NCBI GenBank assembly: GCA_963724365.1
Contig: CAVRUR010000014.1
Coordinates: 124,001-188,000 of the forward strand
Length of the DNA stretch: 64,000 nucleotides
Direction of reading: 5' to 3'
Source of the DNA: JALORV01 sp963724365
GTDB lineage: Bacteria; Pseudomonadota; Gammaproteobacteria; Burkholderiales; Burkholderiaceae_F
Of this stretch, positions 1 to 10,975 are shown piece by piece. How positions within the stretch are numbered: the first letter of the stretch is position 1; every line of letters starts with the position of its first letter. A model generated the notes under the pieces. It saw nothing but the letters and a program-made list of their open reading frames with translations. It searched no databases and was not told where the DNA came from. A program made the translations under genes and the position numbers.

Positions 1-325
1 GCGATGCGCGGACCCAGTCGGCTTCCGCGACCGCTGTACAGGATTCGATCGGCAATTCGGCCGCGAGCCAATGTGGCCGCCGGCCGCCGCGATCAGGCGC
101 TCAGCTCGCCTGCGTATCGCCGTCGACGAGGACGCGCAGGCGGCTGCGCTGACCATGCCTGCCGCGCTGGTTCGAGCCCGGGCTCGCCGAACAGCGGAGA
201 TTCGAGATCCGATGCCGCATCGGCATCCTCGATCGCAACCGACAGCGCGCCCGCCCCGAGCAAGGCATCGGCCAGTGCCTCGGCACTGCTGCTTCGTCGG
301 CAAGCAGGGTGATTTCGAGCAGCAC
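1..325 (-). CDS. prmA: Ribosomal protein L11 methyltransferase, N-terminal part
   Basis: Methylates ribosomal protein L11 using S-adenosylmethionine in the cytoplasm. Only the N-terminus is in the window; the catalytic domain lies beyond base 1. Seen: a GTG start at 325 gives LLEITLLADEA, and after a frameshift the reading continues ADALLGAGALSVAIEDADA and LFGEPGLEP, which is the typical PrmA N-terminal domain. At least two frame changes occur in this short piece. The start lies 6 bases after the accC stop on the same strand, so the gene is probably co-transcribed as accB-accC-prmA, an order common in betaproteobacteria. The assignment rests on N-terminal motifs and gene order. Confidence 0.8.
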
Positions 326-331
326 GCCCGA

Positions 332-1684
<1,353 letters not shown>

Positions 1685-1798
1685 GAAGTGCTCGGGGCTC
1701 GTTCAGGCGCCGCAAGGAGCAGCGCACGCGGCCATTGGCGGCGATCGAACTGCCATCGCGTGCGAGTCATGCATGGCGGCTGGGGGTGAACCGCGTCG

Positions 1799-2245
1799 CT
1801 ACTCGATGATGAACAGTGGCTGCCCGTACTCCACCGGCTGGCCGTTCTCGACGAGGATCTTCTTGACGGTTCCACCGACCTCGGCCTCGATCTCGTTCAG
1901 CAGCTTCATCGCCTCGATGATGCACAGCGTGTCGCCGGGCTTCACGACGGCACCTTGCTCGATGAACTCCGGTGCGCCCGGGCTCGGTGATCGATAGAAG
2001 GTACCGACCATCGGCGATTTGACGACATGGCCAGGAGGCTCTTCTGCGCCGGTCGGTGCGGCAGCGGGAGCTGCACCGGCCAGCGTCGCGCCGACCGGCA
2101 TCGGTGCCTGCGCCGGCGCCGGTGCGGCCGCAGCGGTCTTGACGATGCGCACCTTGTCTTCGCCCTCGGTCACTTCGAGTTCGGCGATGCCCGACTCTGC
2201 GACCAGGTCGATCAGGGTCTTCAGCTTTCTAAGATCCATGCTCAT
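1799..2245 (-). CDS. accB: Biotin carboxyl carrier protein of acetyl-CoA carboxylase
   Basis: Carries the biotin that shuttles carboxyl groups between AccC and the AccAD carboxyltransferase. 148 residues. Seen: an N-terminal region ending near residue 37, an Ala/Pro-rich linker at about 38-72, and a C-terminal biotinyl domain with the EAMKL motif at 111-115, where Lys114 is the expected biotinylation site. The ATG at 2245 is 6 bases past the aroQ stop, so aroQ, accB, accC and prmA form one minus-strand unit. Intact frame, normal length. Confidence 0.98.
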   Translation of the reverse strand: MSMDLRKLKTLIDLVAESGIAELEVTEGEDKVRIVKTAAAAPAPAQAPMPVGATLAGAAPAAAPTGAEEPPGHVVKSPMVGTFYRSPSPGAPEFIEQGAVVKPGDTLCIIEAMKLLNEIEAEVGGTVKKILVENGQPVEYGQPLFIIE

Positions 2246-2251
2246 TTCCGG

Positions 2252-2695
2252 TCACGAGGCCCGTTCAGCAAGGGCGAACTCGAGCGCGTAGCGGTAGCCC
2301 GCGGCGCCCAGGCCCACGATCGATCCCACAGCCAGATCTGCCAGGTACGAACGATGGCGAAACTCTTCGCGTCGGTGCACGTTGGACAGGTGAACCTCGA
2401 TAAAGGGAAGCGCGACGGCAGCCAGCGCATCCCTTAGCGCGATGCTCGTGTGCGTGAAGGCTCCCGCATTGATGATCAGGAACGTCGTCCCGTCGGTGCG
2501 CGCCACATGGATCCGGTCGACCAGTGCTCCTTCGTGATTGCTCTGGAAGAAAACGAGATCTGCCCCGTATCTGCGCGCAACGTCGGAGAGTTCGGACTCG
2601 ATCTGCGCCAGGGTGCGCCCACCATAAATGTCGGGTTCGCGCGTTCCCAGCAGGTTCAGGTTTGGCCCATTGAGAACGAGAATGCGACTTGACAC
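2252..2695 (-). CDS. aroQ: Type II 3-dehydroquinate dehydratase
   Basis: Dehydrates 3-dehydroquinate to 3-dehydroshikimate, the third step of the shikimate pathway. 147 residues, the normal size for the dodecameric type II enzyme. Seen: NGPNLNLLG at residues 9-17, the expected catalytic tyrosine in DIYGG (Tyr24), the loop INAGAFTHTS, and the active-site histidine in EVHLSN (His102). It sits directly upstream of accB, the usual betaproteobacterial arrangement. The 123 bases upstream (2696-2818) separate it from the thioredoxin gene and may hold a promoter; I see no clear consensus there. A second shikimate gene, aroE, is at about 11 kb. Confidence 0.97.
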   Translation of the reverse strand: MSSRILVLNGPNLNLLGTREPDIYGGRTLAQIESELSDVARRYGADLVFFQSNHEGALVDRIHVARTDGTTFLIINAGAFTHTSIALRDALAAVALPFIEVHLSNVHRREEFRHRSYLADLAVGSIVGLGAAGYRYALEFALAERAS

Positions 2696-2818
2696 ATTCC
2701 TCCCAGGCTGTTTTGGTTGCTTTTCGGCGGAAATGACGGAAGATGCGGCCGATTCACGGCGCGGCGCGGAGTCTGAACCTTCCGGACGCCAATGTCCAGC
2801 GGCCCACTAAGAGTTCAA

Positions 2819-3355
2819 TCAAGAGTTCAACCGGGCGTCGAGCCAGGATCGCAGCAGCTCGGGCCGGAGCAAGCCCAAATGAGCCTGTTCGACTGCACCC
2901 CTCGGACTGATCAGAACAGTGTACGGCAATGCACCGCTAGGGTTGCCGAGCTCGCGGGCAAGCTCGGTTCCTCCGGCTCCAGCGACCAGTAGCGGCAGCT
3001 CTAATTGGAGTTCCGACTGGAAGCGACGAATCGCGGCAGGACTATCGATGCCCAGTCCAACCACGGCGACACTCCGGGTGCCATAGTCCCGCGCCACCTG
3101 CTGCAGGGTCGGCATCTCCTCGACGCAGGGGCTGCACCAGGTGGCCCAGAAGTTGAGTACGAGCCACTGACCCTTCCACTGTGCCATCGGTTGCGACCGG
3201 CCCTGGGCGTCGTCGAACGACTGCGCGAAAAGTGACGCCACCGCCGCGGTGCCGACAGGGTCCGGCCGAAGCCGGTACACGGCGAACCCGGCTCCGCCTG
3301 CAAGTGCGATAGCACCGACTCCGGCAAGCAGCAGCCGGCGACGTGACGCGTTCAT
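2819..3355 (-). CDS. TlpA-like periplasmic thioredoxin
   Basis: Thiol-disulfide oxidoreductase of the TlpA/ResA type, expected in the periplasm and anchored by its N-terminus. Seen: RRR followed by a hydrophobic stretch (residues 8-27) as signal or membrane anchor, then a thioredoxin fold with WATWCSPC, redox cysteines at 74 and 77, and the cis-proline region ALPYTVLI. 178 residues, frame intact. Its ATG overlaps the TGA of the upstream gene (ATGA at 3352-3355), so the two are probably translationally coupled. Members of this family serve cytochrome c maturation or general disulfide reduction; the substrate cannot be told from sequence. A second TlpA-like gene is at 57261. Confidence 0.9.
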   Translation of the reverse strand: MNASRRRLLLAGVGAIALAGGAGFAVYRLRPDPVGTAAVASLFAQSFDDAQGRSQPMAQWKGQWLVLNFWATWCSPCVEEMPTLQQVARDYGTRSVAVVGLGIDSPAAIRRFQSELQLELPLLVAGAGGTELARELGNPSGALPYTVLISPRGAVEQAHLGLLRPELLRSWLDARLNS

Positions 3356-4013
3356 GGCTCGCAGTCCTCGATCAACTGTCGAATGGCAGTGAGGTTGGCC
3401 CGGCCGCCGGCGGCGATCGGATGGACATCGAACTCGGAGGTCGCGCGGGCGCGATGTCTCGGAGCAACCCGGATCGCATCGCGGTCAAAGACATGGAGGC
3501 GCACACCAATGCGGCGCAGCGTCGGCGGCAATCCGGGCTCCTGTGCGGGCACGACAAACGTCAGTCGCTCGAGAGGCAAGGGACGACTGTGGTCGTCTGC
3601 GCCCTCGGCCTCGAACTCGATGCCGGTGTCCATCAGAAGCACTTCGACATCCTTGGCGCTGTCCGTGAACAGATGCAGCTCGATGTCGGAGTGCTCGGTG
3701 GCCGTGCCGCTCAGCACCGCTCCGACCAGGTGCGGATTGAAGTCGGCCAGACGTGCCATCACGCCGGCAGCAGTACGCCGCAAGGCCGCAAGCAATGCGG
3801 GATGCGACTCTGCGGCAAAGAGGCTGCAGGTGCCGGCGCAGTTCATGTTCGATCTCGGCGTTGTCCGGCAGCAGGCGCCGGCGAATCCGTATCACCCAGC
3901 AGGTCATGCAACGCCCGGCGCTTCGCCTGGCCGTAGTCGCAACCTTCCTCGGCGATCAGGCGGGCGGCTGCGGCCGCCAGTTCGGTTCGCAGTGTGTCAT
4001 TGCCTGAAGTCAT
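3352..4013 (-). CDS. Conserved protein with nucleotidyltransferase-like motif (frameshifted)
   Basis: Function unknown. Read across two frameshifts (near 3905 and 3845) it is about 220 residues. Start MTSGNDTLRTELAAAAARLI at 4013; then PDNAEIEHELRRHL; then FAAESHPALLAALRRTAAG and GAVLSGTATEHSDIELHLF. The last segment resembles the G-x-S...D-x-[DE] strand-loop of nucleotidyltransferase folds, but without the full catalytic set. From memory, relatives in Burkholderiales are sometimes labelled UDP-N-acetylmuramate-alanine ligase; nothing in the sequence supports that, and the divergent true ligase Mpl next door may explain such labels. Coupled to the downstream TlpA gene by an ATGA overlap. Confidence 0.55.
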
Positions 4014-4058
4014 GATGGTCGGGAAGTCTAGCGGCCGGGCGGACGGGGTGCGGCGCAT

Positions 4059-4064
4059 TACAAT
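4059..4064 (+). promoter_or_regulatory. Candidate -10 element upstream of mpl
   Basis: TACAAT followed by CGCGCG, 61 bases before the mpl start, in the gap between two divergent genes. The same TACAAT or TATAAT pattern precedes several other operons in this window. No good -35 hexamer is visible, so this is a weak prediction. Confidence 0.35.
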
Positions 4065-4124
4065 CGCGCGCCTTCGCGGCCGTCAGCGCTACGACTCCAC
4101 GCCGCTCGCTTCGTTCGATTCCAC

Positions 4125-5482
4125 GTGCACATCCACATCCTCGGCATCTGCGGCACTTTCATGGGCGGTCTGGCGCAACTGGCGCTCGCCGCGGGCCATC
4201 GCGTCTCCGGCTGCGACGCGAATGTCTACCCGCCGATGAGCGATCAGCTGGCGGCGGCGGGCGTGCGACTGATCGAAGGTTACGACGCCGACCAGATCGG
4301 AATCGCGCCCGACCTGTGGGTAATCGGCAACGTCGTCACGCGCGGCAATCCGCTGATGGAAGCGATCCTTGACCGTGGACTGCCGTTCATCTCCGGACCG
4401 CAGTGGCTTGCCGAACACGTGCTGGCCGGGCGCCATGTGCTCGGCGTCGCCGGCACGCACGGCAAGACGACGACGACGGCGATGCTGACCTGCATCCTCG
4501 ACCACGCGCGGACTGGACGCCGGGGTTCCTGGTCGGCGGCGTGCCGACCGACTTCGGCGTGTCGGCACGGTTGACGGCCAGCCGCTATTTCGTGATCGAG
4601 GCGGACGAGTACGACACGGCGTTCTTCGACAAGCGGTCGAAGTTCCTGCACTACCGGCCGCGCACGCTCATTCTGAACAATCTCGAGTTCGATCACGCGG
4701 ACATCTTCGCCGACCTGGCGGCGATCGAGACCCAGTTTCACCACCTGGTCCGCACGCTGCCGGCGACGGCGCGGCTGATCGTCAACGGCGCGACGCGGCA
4801 CTCGAGCGTGTGCTGACGCGGGGCTGCTGGAGCGAAGTCGAACGATTTGGCAGCGAGCGGTGGCAGGTCGCATCGCCGATGCGCCGTATGAAGTGAGTCG
4901 CATGACGGCCGCCCGGTCGGGTCGCTGCGGCTGGTCCTTCCAGGCGCACACAACCGCATGAATGCGCTGGCGGCCATAGTCGCCGCTCACCATGTCGGCG
5001 TTCGAACCAGCGGACGCACTGGAGGCGCTCGCGAACACTTCGGCGGAGTCAAGCGGCGGCTTGAAGTGCGCGGGACGGTCGCCGGAGTCACGGTCATCGA
5101 CGACTTTGCGCATCATCCCACGGCGATACGCGAGACGATCGCCGCGCTGCGCGGACAGGTCGGCGACGCGCGCATCCTTGCGGTTCTCGAGCCGCGTTCG
5201 AACACGATGAAGCAGGGCGCTGTGAAGGCCGCAGCTGGCGCCGAGCCTGCAGGGTGCGGATCGCGTGTTCTGCTATGCCGGCGGCGTCGGCTGGAATGTC
5301 GCCGAGGCACTGGCGCCGCTCGGTGCACGGGCAACGATCCATGCGGAACTGCAGGCACTGGTCGACGACGTGCTGGCAAGGCGCGTGCAGGCGATCACGT
5401 GCTGGTGATGAGCAATGGCGGCTTCGGTGGGATTCATGCACGTCTGTTGGACCGCCTGGCAAGCCGGGCGGCGGCGGCGTGA
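4125..5482 (+). CDS. mpl: UDP-N-acetylmuramate:L-Ala-D-Glu-meso-DAP ligase (frameshifted)
   Basis: Murein-recycling ligase that attaches the recycled tripeptide L-Ala-gamma-D-Glu-meso-DAP directly to UDP-MurNAc in the cytoplasm. Seen: GTG start giving HIHILGICGTFMGGLAQLA; the ATP-binding loop GVAGTHGKTTTTAML; FLVGGVPTDFGVSARL; ADEYDTAFFDKRSKF; LNNLEFDHADIF; VIDDFAHHPTAIRETI; RSNTMKQG; and a C-terminus VLVMSNGGFGGIHARLLDRL. The GICGTFMGGLA and FDHADIF segments favour Mpl over MurC. About five frame changes lie between 4510 and 5390, each followed by resumed Mpl homology, so the locus reads as one gene of about 450 residues. Its TGA overlaps the next GTG. Confidence 0.93.
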
Positions 5483-6083
5483 TCGTCTACCTGCATGGGT
5501 TTCGCTCGTCGCCCGCATCGCGCAAGGCCACGATGCTGCGCGATGCGATGGCAGCGGCGCGGCCGATCCGCCGACTACGTCTGTCCTGCGCTGCCAGCGT
5601 CGCCGGCCGCAGGCGATCGAGCTCACGCAGCGTGCGGTCGAGGGAATTGCAGCGGCACGCTCGCACTGATCGGTTCTTCGCTGGGCGGGTACTACGCGAC
5701 CTGGCTGGCGGAGCGGCTCGGCTGTCGCGCCGTGCTGCTGAATCCGGCGATCCGCCCGCAGGATGATCTGGCTCGGCACTTCGGCGTGCAGCCGGTCTTT
5801 TTTTCCGACGTGCAGATCGAGTTCCGCCGCGAATACCTCGACGAACTCGAAGCGATCGACACGCCGGCGATCACGCGGCCCGAGCGCTATCTGCTGCTGG
5901 CCGCGACCGGCGACGCGGTGATCGACTACCGCACGATGGTGCGCAAGTACCGGGGTGCGCGACAGCACGTCATTGCGGGCAGCGATCACGAGCTTTCCGA
6001 CTTTTCGCAGTACATCGACGAGGTGCTCGTCGTTCTGCGACGCGGGAAGCACGGACATCGGCATTCAGAGGGAAGGGAATGCA
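5479..6083 (+). CDS. YqiA/YcfP-type alpha/beta-fold esterase (frameshifted)
   Basis: Small cytoplasmic alpha/beta hydrolase. Seen: GTG start overlapping the mpl stop, then IVYLHGFRSSPASRKATML; the nucleophile elbow LIGSSLGGYYATWLAERL, with Ser in GSSLGG; LLNPAIRPQDDL; an acid-containing segment LLAATGDAVIDYRTM; and the C-terminal His in GSDHELSDFSQYIDEVL. This layout matches the YqiA family, about 190-200 residues. Frame changes occur near 5560, 5650 and the 3' end. The exact stop cannot be fixed, because the region before the next ATG at 6084 has no stop in the expected frame. Substrate unknown. Confidence 0.8.
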
Positions 6084-6826
6084 ATGAAGCGTTTGCAGGG
6101 CAAGGTGTGCATCGTGACCGGAGCGGCGCAGGGCATCGGCCTGGCGACGGCGCGGCGCTTTCTCGAGGAAGGTGCCACGGTCGCGCTGTGCGACATCCGC
6201 CGCGAAAGCGTCGATGCCGCGGTGGCAGCGCTGCAGGATCTCGGTGATGTGGAGGGTCATGTCGTCGACGTGACACGAGCGCGAGCAGATCGACGCGATG
6301 GTCGAGGCCGTCCGCACGCGCCATCGGCCGGATCGATGTGCTCGTCAACAACGCCGGCATCACGCTCGATGCGCGCCTGCAGAAAATGGACGACACGCAA
6401 TTCGACCGGGTCATCGAAGTCAATCTCAAGGGCACGTTCAACTGCGCGCGCGCTGTCGTCGACACGATGGTCGAGCAGGGCAGTGGCGTGATACTCAACG
6501 CATCGAGCGTGGTCGGCATCTACGGCAATTTCGGCCAGACCAACTATGCGGCCAGCAAGTTCGGCGTGATCGGCTTCGTCAAGACCTGGGCGCGCGAACT
6601 GGGTCCCAAAGGCGTCCGCTGCAATGCCGTGGCGCCCGGCTTCATCGAGACGCCGATCCTGAAGACGATCCCGGACAAGGTGCTGCAGCAGATGAAGGAG
6701 CGCGTGCCGCTGAAGCGCCTCGGGACGCCGGAAGACATCGCCAACGTGTATGCGTTCCTGGCTTCCGACGACGCTTCATACATCAACGGCGCAGTCATCG
6801 AAGTCTCGGGCGGGCTGACGGTCTAG
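6084..6826 (+). CDS. fabG: SDR-family 3-oxoacyl-ACP reductase (FabG-like, frameshifted)
   Basis: NAD(P)H-dependent short-chain dehydrogenase. Seen: the cofactor motif TGAAQGIGLATARRF near residues 12-26, NNAGIT, the catalytic Ser in LNASSVVG, and the YAASK active-site tetrad segment, followed by NAVAPGFIETPI and a C-terminal YINGAVIEVSGGL. About 246 residues once two frame changes near 6280 and 6320 are bridged, the normal FabG length. Starts with ATG after a GGAAGGGAA purine stretch. It lies outside any visible fab operon, so it may be an accessory reductase rather than the housekeeping FabG. Confidence 0.88.
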
Positions 6827-6829
6827 CGC

Positions 6830-7323
6830 ATGACGACCGCCACGCCTTTGCCGCCGTCGGCCGAACGAGTGCAGCGTGCACTCGCTGCCGCGGGCGTCGA
6901 CGCGCGCATCGTCGAACTCGATGTCGCGGCCCGCACCTGCACAGCAGGCGGCCGATGCGCTCGGCATTGAGGTCGGCCAGATCGCCAAGTCGCTTGATCT
7001 TCCGGGCCGCCACGTCGGGTCGCGCGGTGCTCGTGATCGCAGCGGGTGACCGGCGCGTCAGCGAAGCGCGCATCGCGGCACTCGCTCGGCGAGCCGATCG
7101 AACGCGCCACGCCGGAGTTCGTGCGTGAGCAATCGGGATTCGCGATCGGAGGCGTCGCACCGATGGCACATGCGCAGCCGATGACTGACCTATGTCGATG
7201 CTTCGCTGCGACGCTTTGGAAACGTCTGGGCGGCCGGTGGAACTCCCCATTGCGTGTTTCCGATCTCGTCCCGAGATGCTGGTGCGCGTCAGTGCCGGCA
7301 ACGAAACGGAAACCGACGCATGA
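6830..7323 (+). CDS. YbaK/EbsC-family aminoacyl-tRNA deacylase (frameshifted)
   Basis: Predicted trans-editing hydrolase of the YbaK/ProX family, which clears mischarged aminoacyl-tRNA. Seen: MTTATPLPPSAERVQRALAA, then AQQAADALGIEVGQIAKSL with the invariant lysine region, GRAVLVIAAGDRRVSEARI, GEPIERATPEFVREQSGFAI, GGVAPMAHAQPM and a C-terminal HCVFPIS segment. Four or more frame changes break a protein of about 164 residues. The stop overlaps the next start (ATGA at 7320-7323). Substrate specificity (Cys-tRNA-Pro or another) cannot be inferred. Confidence 0.82.
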
Positions 7324-7920
7324 ACGACACCTTTCTTTCGGCGGTCCTGCTGCTCCTGCTGGTCGCCGACCCGTTCGGCAACATTCCGATCTTCAGTGCC
7401 GCCCTGCGCGATGTCCCGCAGCAGCGGCGCCTGTTCATCGTGCTGCGGGAGTGCCTGATCGCTTTCTTCGTGCTGACACTCTTCGTGTTCGCAGGTCGCC
7501 CCTTCCTCGAGACGCTCGGGCTGTCGGAAACCTCGCTGCAGATCGGCGGCGCCGTCGTGCTGATGCTGGTTGCCTTGCGCATGGTGTTTCCGTCGCCGGA
7601 TGGCGTGTACGGCTCGTCGCCCGGCGGCGAACCGTTCATCGTGCCGCTGGCGGTACCGGCACTGGCGGGACCGTCGGCGCTGGCGACCGTGATGCTGCTG
7701 GTCTCGAGGAACCCGACGCGCTGGCCGGAGTGGGTAGCTGCGATCGCCGTCGTCATGGCCATCAGTGCGCTTGATCCTGGTCTCGGCAGGACGGCTGCAG
7801 GCGCTGCTCGGCGAGCGCGTCACGCTCGCGTTCGAACGGCTCATGGGGCTGGTGCTGGCGGCGATTGCGGTCGAACTGCTGCTGCGCGGCGTGCGGACGT
7901 TCGTGGCAACGCTGGCATGA
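7320..7920 (+). CDS. MarC-family integral membrane protein (one frameshift)
   Basis: Inner-membrane protein of the MarC/YhgN family; no established transport substrate. Seen: an N-terminal hydrophobic helix with the hallmark LLLVADPFGNIPIF, further helices at about residues 41-63, 66-86, 100-125 and 135-150, and a family-typical PLAVPALAGPSALATVML segment. One inserted T at about 7771 shifts the frame; without it the protein ends LMGLVLAAIAVELLLRGVRTF after about 200 residues, the usual length. ATG overlaps the preceding stop. Confidence 0.9.
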
Positions 7921-7927
7921 GGCTCCG

Positions 7928-9989
7928 GTGAACCTGCTGTTCGAGGAGGACGGCGCATTCAGGGCCGGCAGCGTCCTGTCTTCGACCGATGCGTCGTACC
8001 AGGTCGAACTGCCGAGCGGCAAGCGCGCCAAAGTCAAGGGCTCGCATGTCCTGCTGCAGTTCGACGATCTGCCGGCCGCGAAGCTGCTCGAACGCGCTCA
8101 TGCCGAGTCCGAAGCGATCGATCTCGATTTCCTCTGGGAGGCGGCGCCGCAGGATGAGTTCGGCTTCCGTGATCTGGCGCGGGACTACTACGGCGCCAAG
8201 CCGACGAGCGTGCAGGAAGCGGCACTGCTGATCCGGCTACATGCGGCGCCGGTCTACTTCTACCGCAAGGGTCGCGGACGGTATCGGCCAGCACCTCCGG
8301 ACACGCTCAAGGCCGCGCTTGCCGCGGTCGAACGCAAACGCCACCAGGACGAACTGCGCCAGCAGTATGTCGACGCGTTGAAGCAAGGTAGCGCGCCCGC
8401 AGCCATCGCCGCCCAGGCGGTGGCCATGCTCGTGCACCCGGATCGAGGGTCGCTGGAATTCAAGGCGCTGGAACAGGCCGCCGTCGAAACGCAGACGACG
8501 CCCCTGCGCCTGTTGCTGGCCACCAGGGCGATCGAATCGCCGTATCGCTGGCACGTCGACAGTTTTCTCGCGCAGCACTTTCCGCGCGGCGCGGGATTCC
8601 CGGCGAATCTGCCCGCGCCGGTGCTGGGTGGCGACCTGCCGCTCGCGGATGTGGCCGCGTTTTCGATCGACGACAGTGCCACGACCGAGATCGACGATGC
8701 CTTCTCGGTGACGCCGTCGGGGGACGGTCGGGTGCGCGTCGGTATCCACATCGCTGCGCCGGCGGTCGCCCTCGAACGCGAGCACGCACTGGATGCCGTC
8801 GCGCGGTCGCGCATGTCGACGGTCTATGCGCCTGGACTGAAGATCACGATGTTGCCGCCCGGATGGGTCGCTGCGTACTCGCTGGTGGAGGCGCGTGAAG
8901 TCCCGGTGCTGTCGCTGTATGCCGACGTCGACCGCGCGAGCTTTGGACGTACTCGGGACCGAATCGCGGGTCGAACGCGTACGGATTGCCGCCAATTTGC
9001 GCCACGACCGGCTCGACGATATCGTGACCGATGAGTCGATCGCCGACGCGAGCTTCGCGTCGCCGTTTGCGAATGAACTCTCGTTCCTGTGGCACTTTGC
9101 CCGCACGCTGCTGGCGCGGCGCGAGGCGGTGCGCGGACGGCCGGAGCCGCTCGGGCGCGTCGACTACTCGTTCGAGATCGAGGGCGAAGGCGAGCACGCG
9201 CATGTGAGCATCAAGCCGCGCCGGCGTGGAGCCCCGCTCGACCTGCTCGTCGCCGAATTGATGATCCTGGCCAACAGCACCTGGGGTCGGTGGCTCGCGG
9301 ACCGTGCGGTTGCGGGCATCTATCGTTCGCAATCGATGGGACGCGTGCGCATGTCGACGACGCCGGCAGCGCACGAAGGTATCGGCGTCAGCCACTACGC
9401 CTGGAGTTCTTCGCCGCTGAGGCGATATGTCGACCTGGTCAATCAGCACCAGCTGATCGCCTGCGTTCGCAACGAATCGGCGCCCTATGCTGCTGGTGAC
9501 GCGGATCTGTTTGCGATCGTTTCGGGCTTCGACGCCGCGTACGGGGCCTATGCCGAGTTCCAGGAGCGCATGGAGCGCTACTGGGGGCTGCGCTGGCTAC
9601 GCCAGGAAAACGTGAAGCGTATCGGCGCCACGGTGATTCGAGGCGACGTGCTGCGCCTTTCCGGACTGCCGTTCGTGACGCGTCTGCCGGGCATGCCCGA
9701 GCTGCCGCGCGGCCAGCAGCTCGAACTGGATGTCATCGGTGGCGATCCAGTCGACCTGACGCTCGAAGCGCGTGTTCATCGCATACTTGCGGAGCAAGTG
9801 GACGAAAGCGCTAACGGGGACGACGGCGTAGACGGGGACCAAGGCGTAGACGGGGACAGCAACGCAGCGCAGATCAGCGAAGTACCGGTCGGCGAAGTGC
9901 CGGTTGGCGACGTTGCGGGCGCGGCACAGGTGGAATCGTCCCCGAAGACCCCTGACACGACCTTGCCGCCGCAGGGCGTGATCGATTGA
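7928..9989 (+). CDS. RNB-domain exoribonuclease with acidic repeat tail
   Basis: 3'-5' exoribonuclease of the RNase II/R superfamily, acting on RNA in the cytoplasm. GTG start at 7928. Seen: an N-terminal nucleic-acid-binding region, then the RNB core with the metal-binding aspartates in IDDSATTEIDDAFSV (near residues 248-262) and the HYAWSSSPLRRYVDLVNQ segment with the RNA-handling arginines. One frameshift near 8940; about 686 residues in total. The C-terminal 60 residues are low-complexity and acidic, with repeats GDDGVDGDQGVDGDSN and EVPVGEVPVGDV. Followed by tonB-like, aroE and mtgA, a syntenic block in betaproteobacteria. It is closer to the short RNB proteins of this group than to full-length RNase R. 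Confidence 0.9.
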
Positions 9990-10042
9990 GTCATCCGCAC
10001 GACAGTCGCGTGATCGTGTGATCGACGCGCGCAGGCCATGGC

Positions 10043-10048
10043 TACAAT
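10043..10048 (+). promoter_or_regulatory. Candidate -10 element for the tonB-like/aroE/mtgA operon
   Basis: TACAAT, 34 bases before the ATG of the TonB-like gene and just after the stop of the ribonuclease gene. It resembles the TACAAT boxes before mpl, mgtE and purE in this window. The -35 region is not recognisable. Confidence 0.35.
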
Positions 10049-10081
10049 CGATTCGCCTCCATGGACACTGTTGCCTAGCGC

Positions 10082-10975
10082 ATGAATCTTGCCGACGAGT
10101 CACCGCGCGGCCTTGCGGCCTTCCTGGCCGACAAGGTGCTCGTCATGGCATTGACGGTGTCCATCGGCCTGCACATGACCGTGCTTGCCGTGCGCTTCGT
10201 CGACCCGGACTTCCTGCGCGTGCGATCGACCGATCCGCCGCTTGAGATCATCCTGGTCAATGCCAGGAGCGAGACTCGTCCCGGCAAGGCCGAAGCGCTG
10301 GCGCAGGCCAATCTCGACGGCGGTGGCTCGCATGAGGCGGGACGGCGCACGTCGCCGTTGCCGAACTCGCAGCAGTTGCAGGACGGAGATGCGCTCGATT
10401 CCGCGCGCCGCCTGGTCGAGCAGCTCGAGGAAGAGCAGAAGAAGCTGCTGACCGCACTCAGGGATTCGCTGCAGATGCGCCCGCTGCCGAGGAAGGAATC
10501 GGCGGCCGAAGTCCGTGCAGCCCGGTTCGTCGGACGAGGAAACGCGCGAACGGCTCGCGCGTGCGCAGGCCGAGATCGCCAAGCAGGTGTCGGACTACCA
10601 GAAGCGTCCGCGCAAGCATCATTTCATGCCCAGCACCTCGGAATATCGCTACGCTCGCTACGTCGAGGACTGGCGCGCACGTGTGGAGCGGATCGGCAAT
10701 GAAAATTATCCGGACGATGCGCGCGGCAAGGTGTACGGTGTCACTTGCGCATGACCGTCGCGGTGCGCAAGGACGGATCGGTGATCGAGGCGGCAGTCGA
10801 CAAGTCCTCGGGATCGCCCGTACTTGACCGCGCCGCCCGCCGCATCGTTAACATGGCTGCTCCGTTTCCGCCGTTCCCTCCGGAGATCGCCCGCGACACA
10901 GACGTACTCGAGATCACGCGAACCTGGATCTTCACCAACGACCAGTTGTCGACACGAAGCAGCGTCACTCAATGA
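10082..10975 (+). CDS. TonB-family periplasmic protein (frameshifted)
   Basis: Inner-membrane-anchored energy-transducer-like protein. Seen: a cytoplasmic N-terminus, one hydrophobic helix at about residues 20-38, a charged coiled-coil-prone middle (RRLVEQLEEEQKKLLTAL), and a C-terminal TonB-like domain (MTVAVRKDGSVIEAAVDKSS, ending ITRTWIFTND). Frame changes near 10515 and 10738. About 298 residues. No ExbB/ExbD genes are adjacent, so it may not be the canonical iron-uptake TonB. Its stop overlaps the aroE start (ATGA at 10972-10975), indicating translational coupling. Confidence 0.8.
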
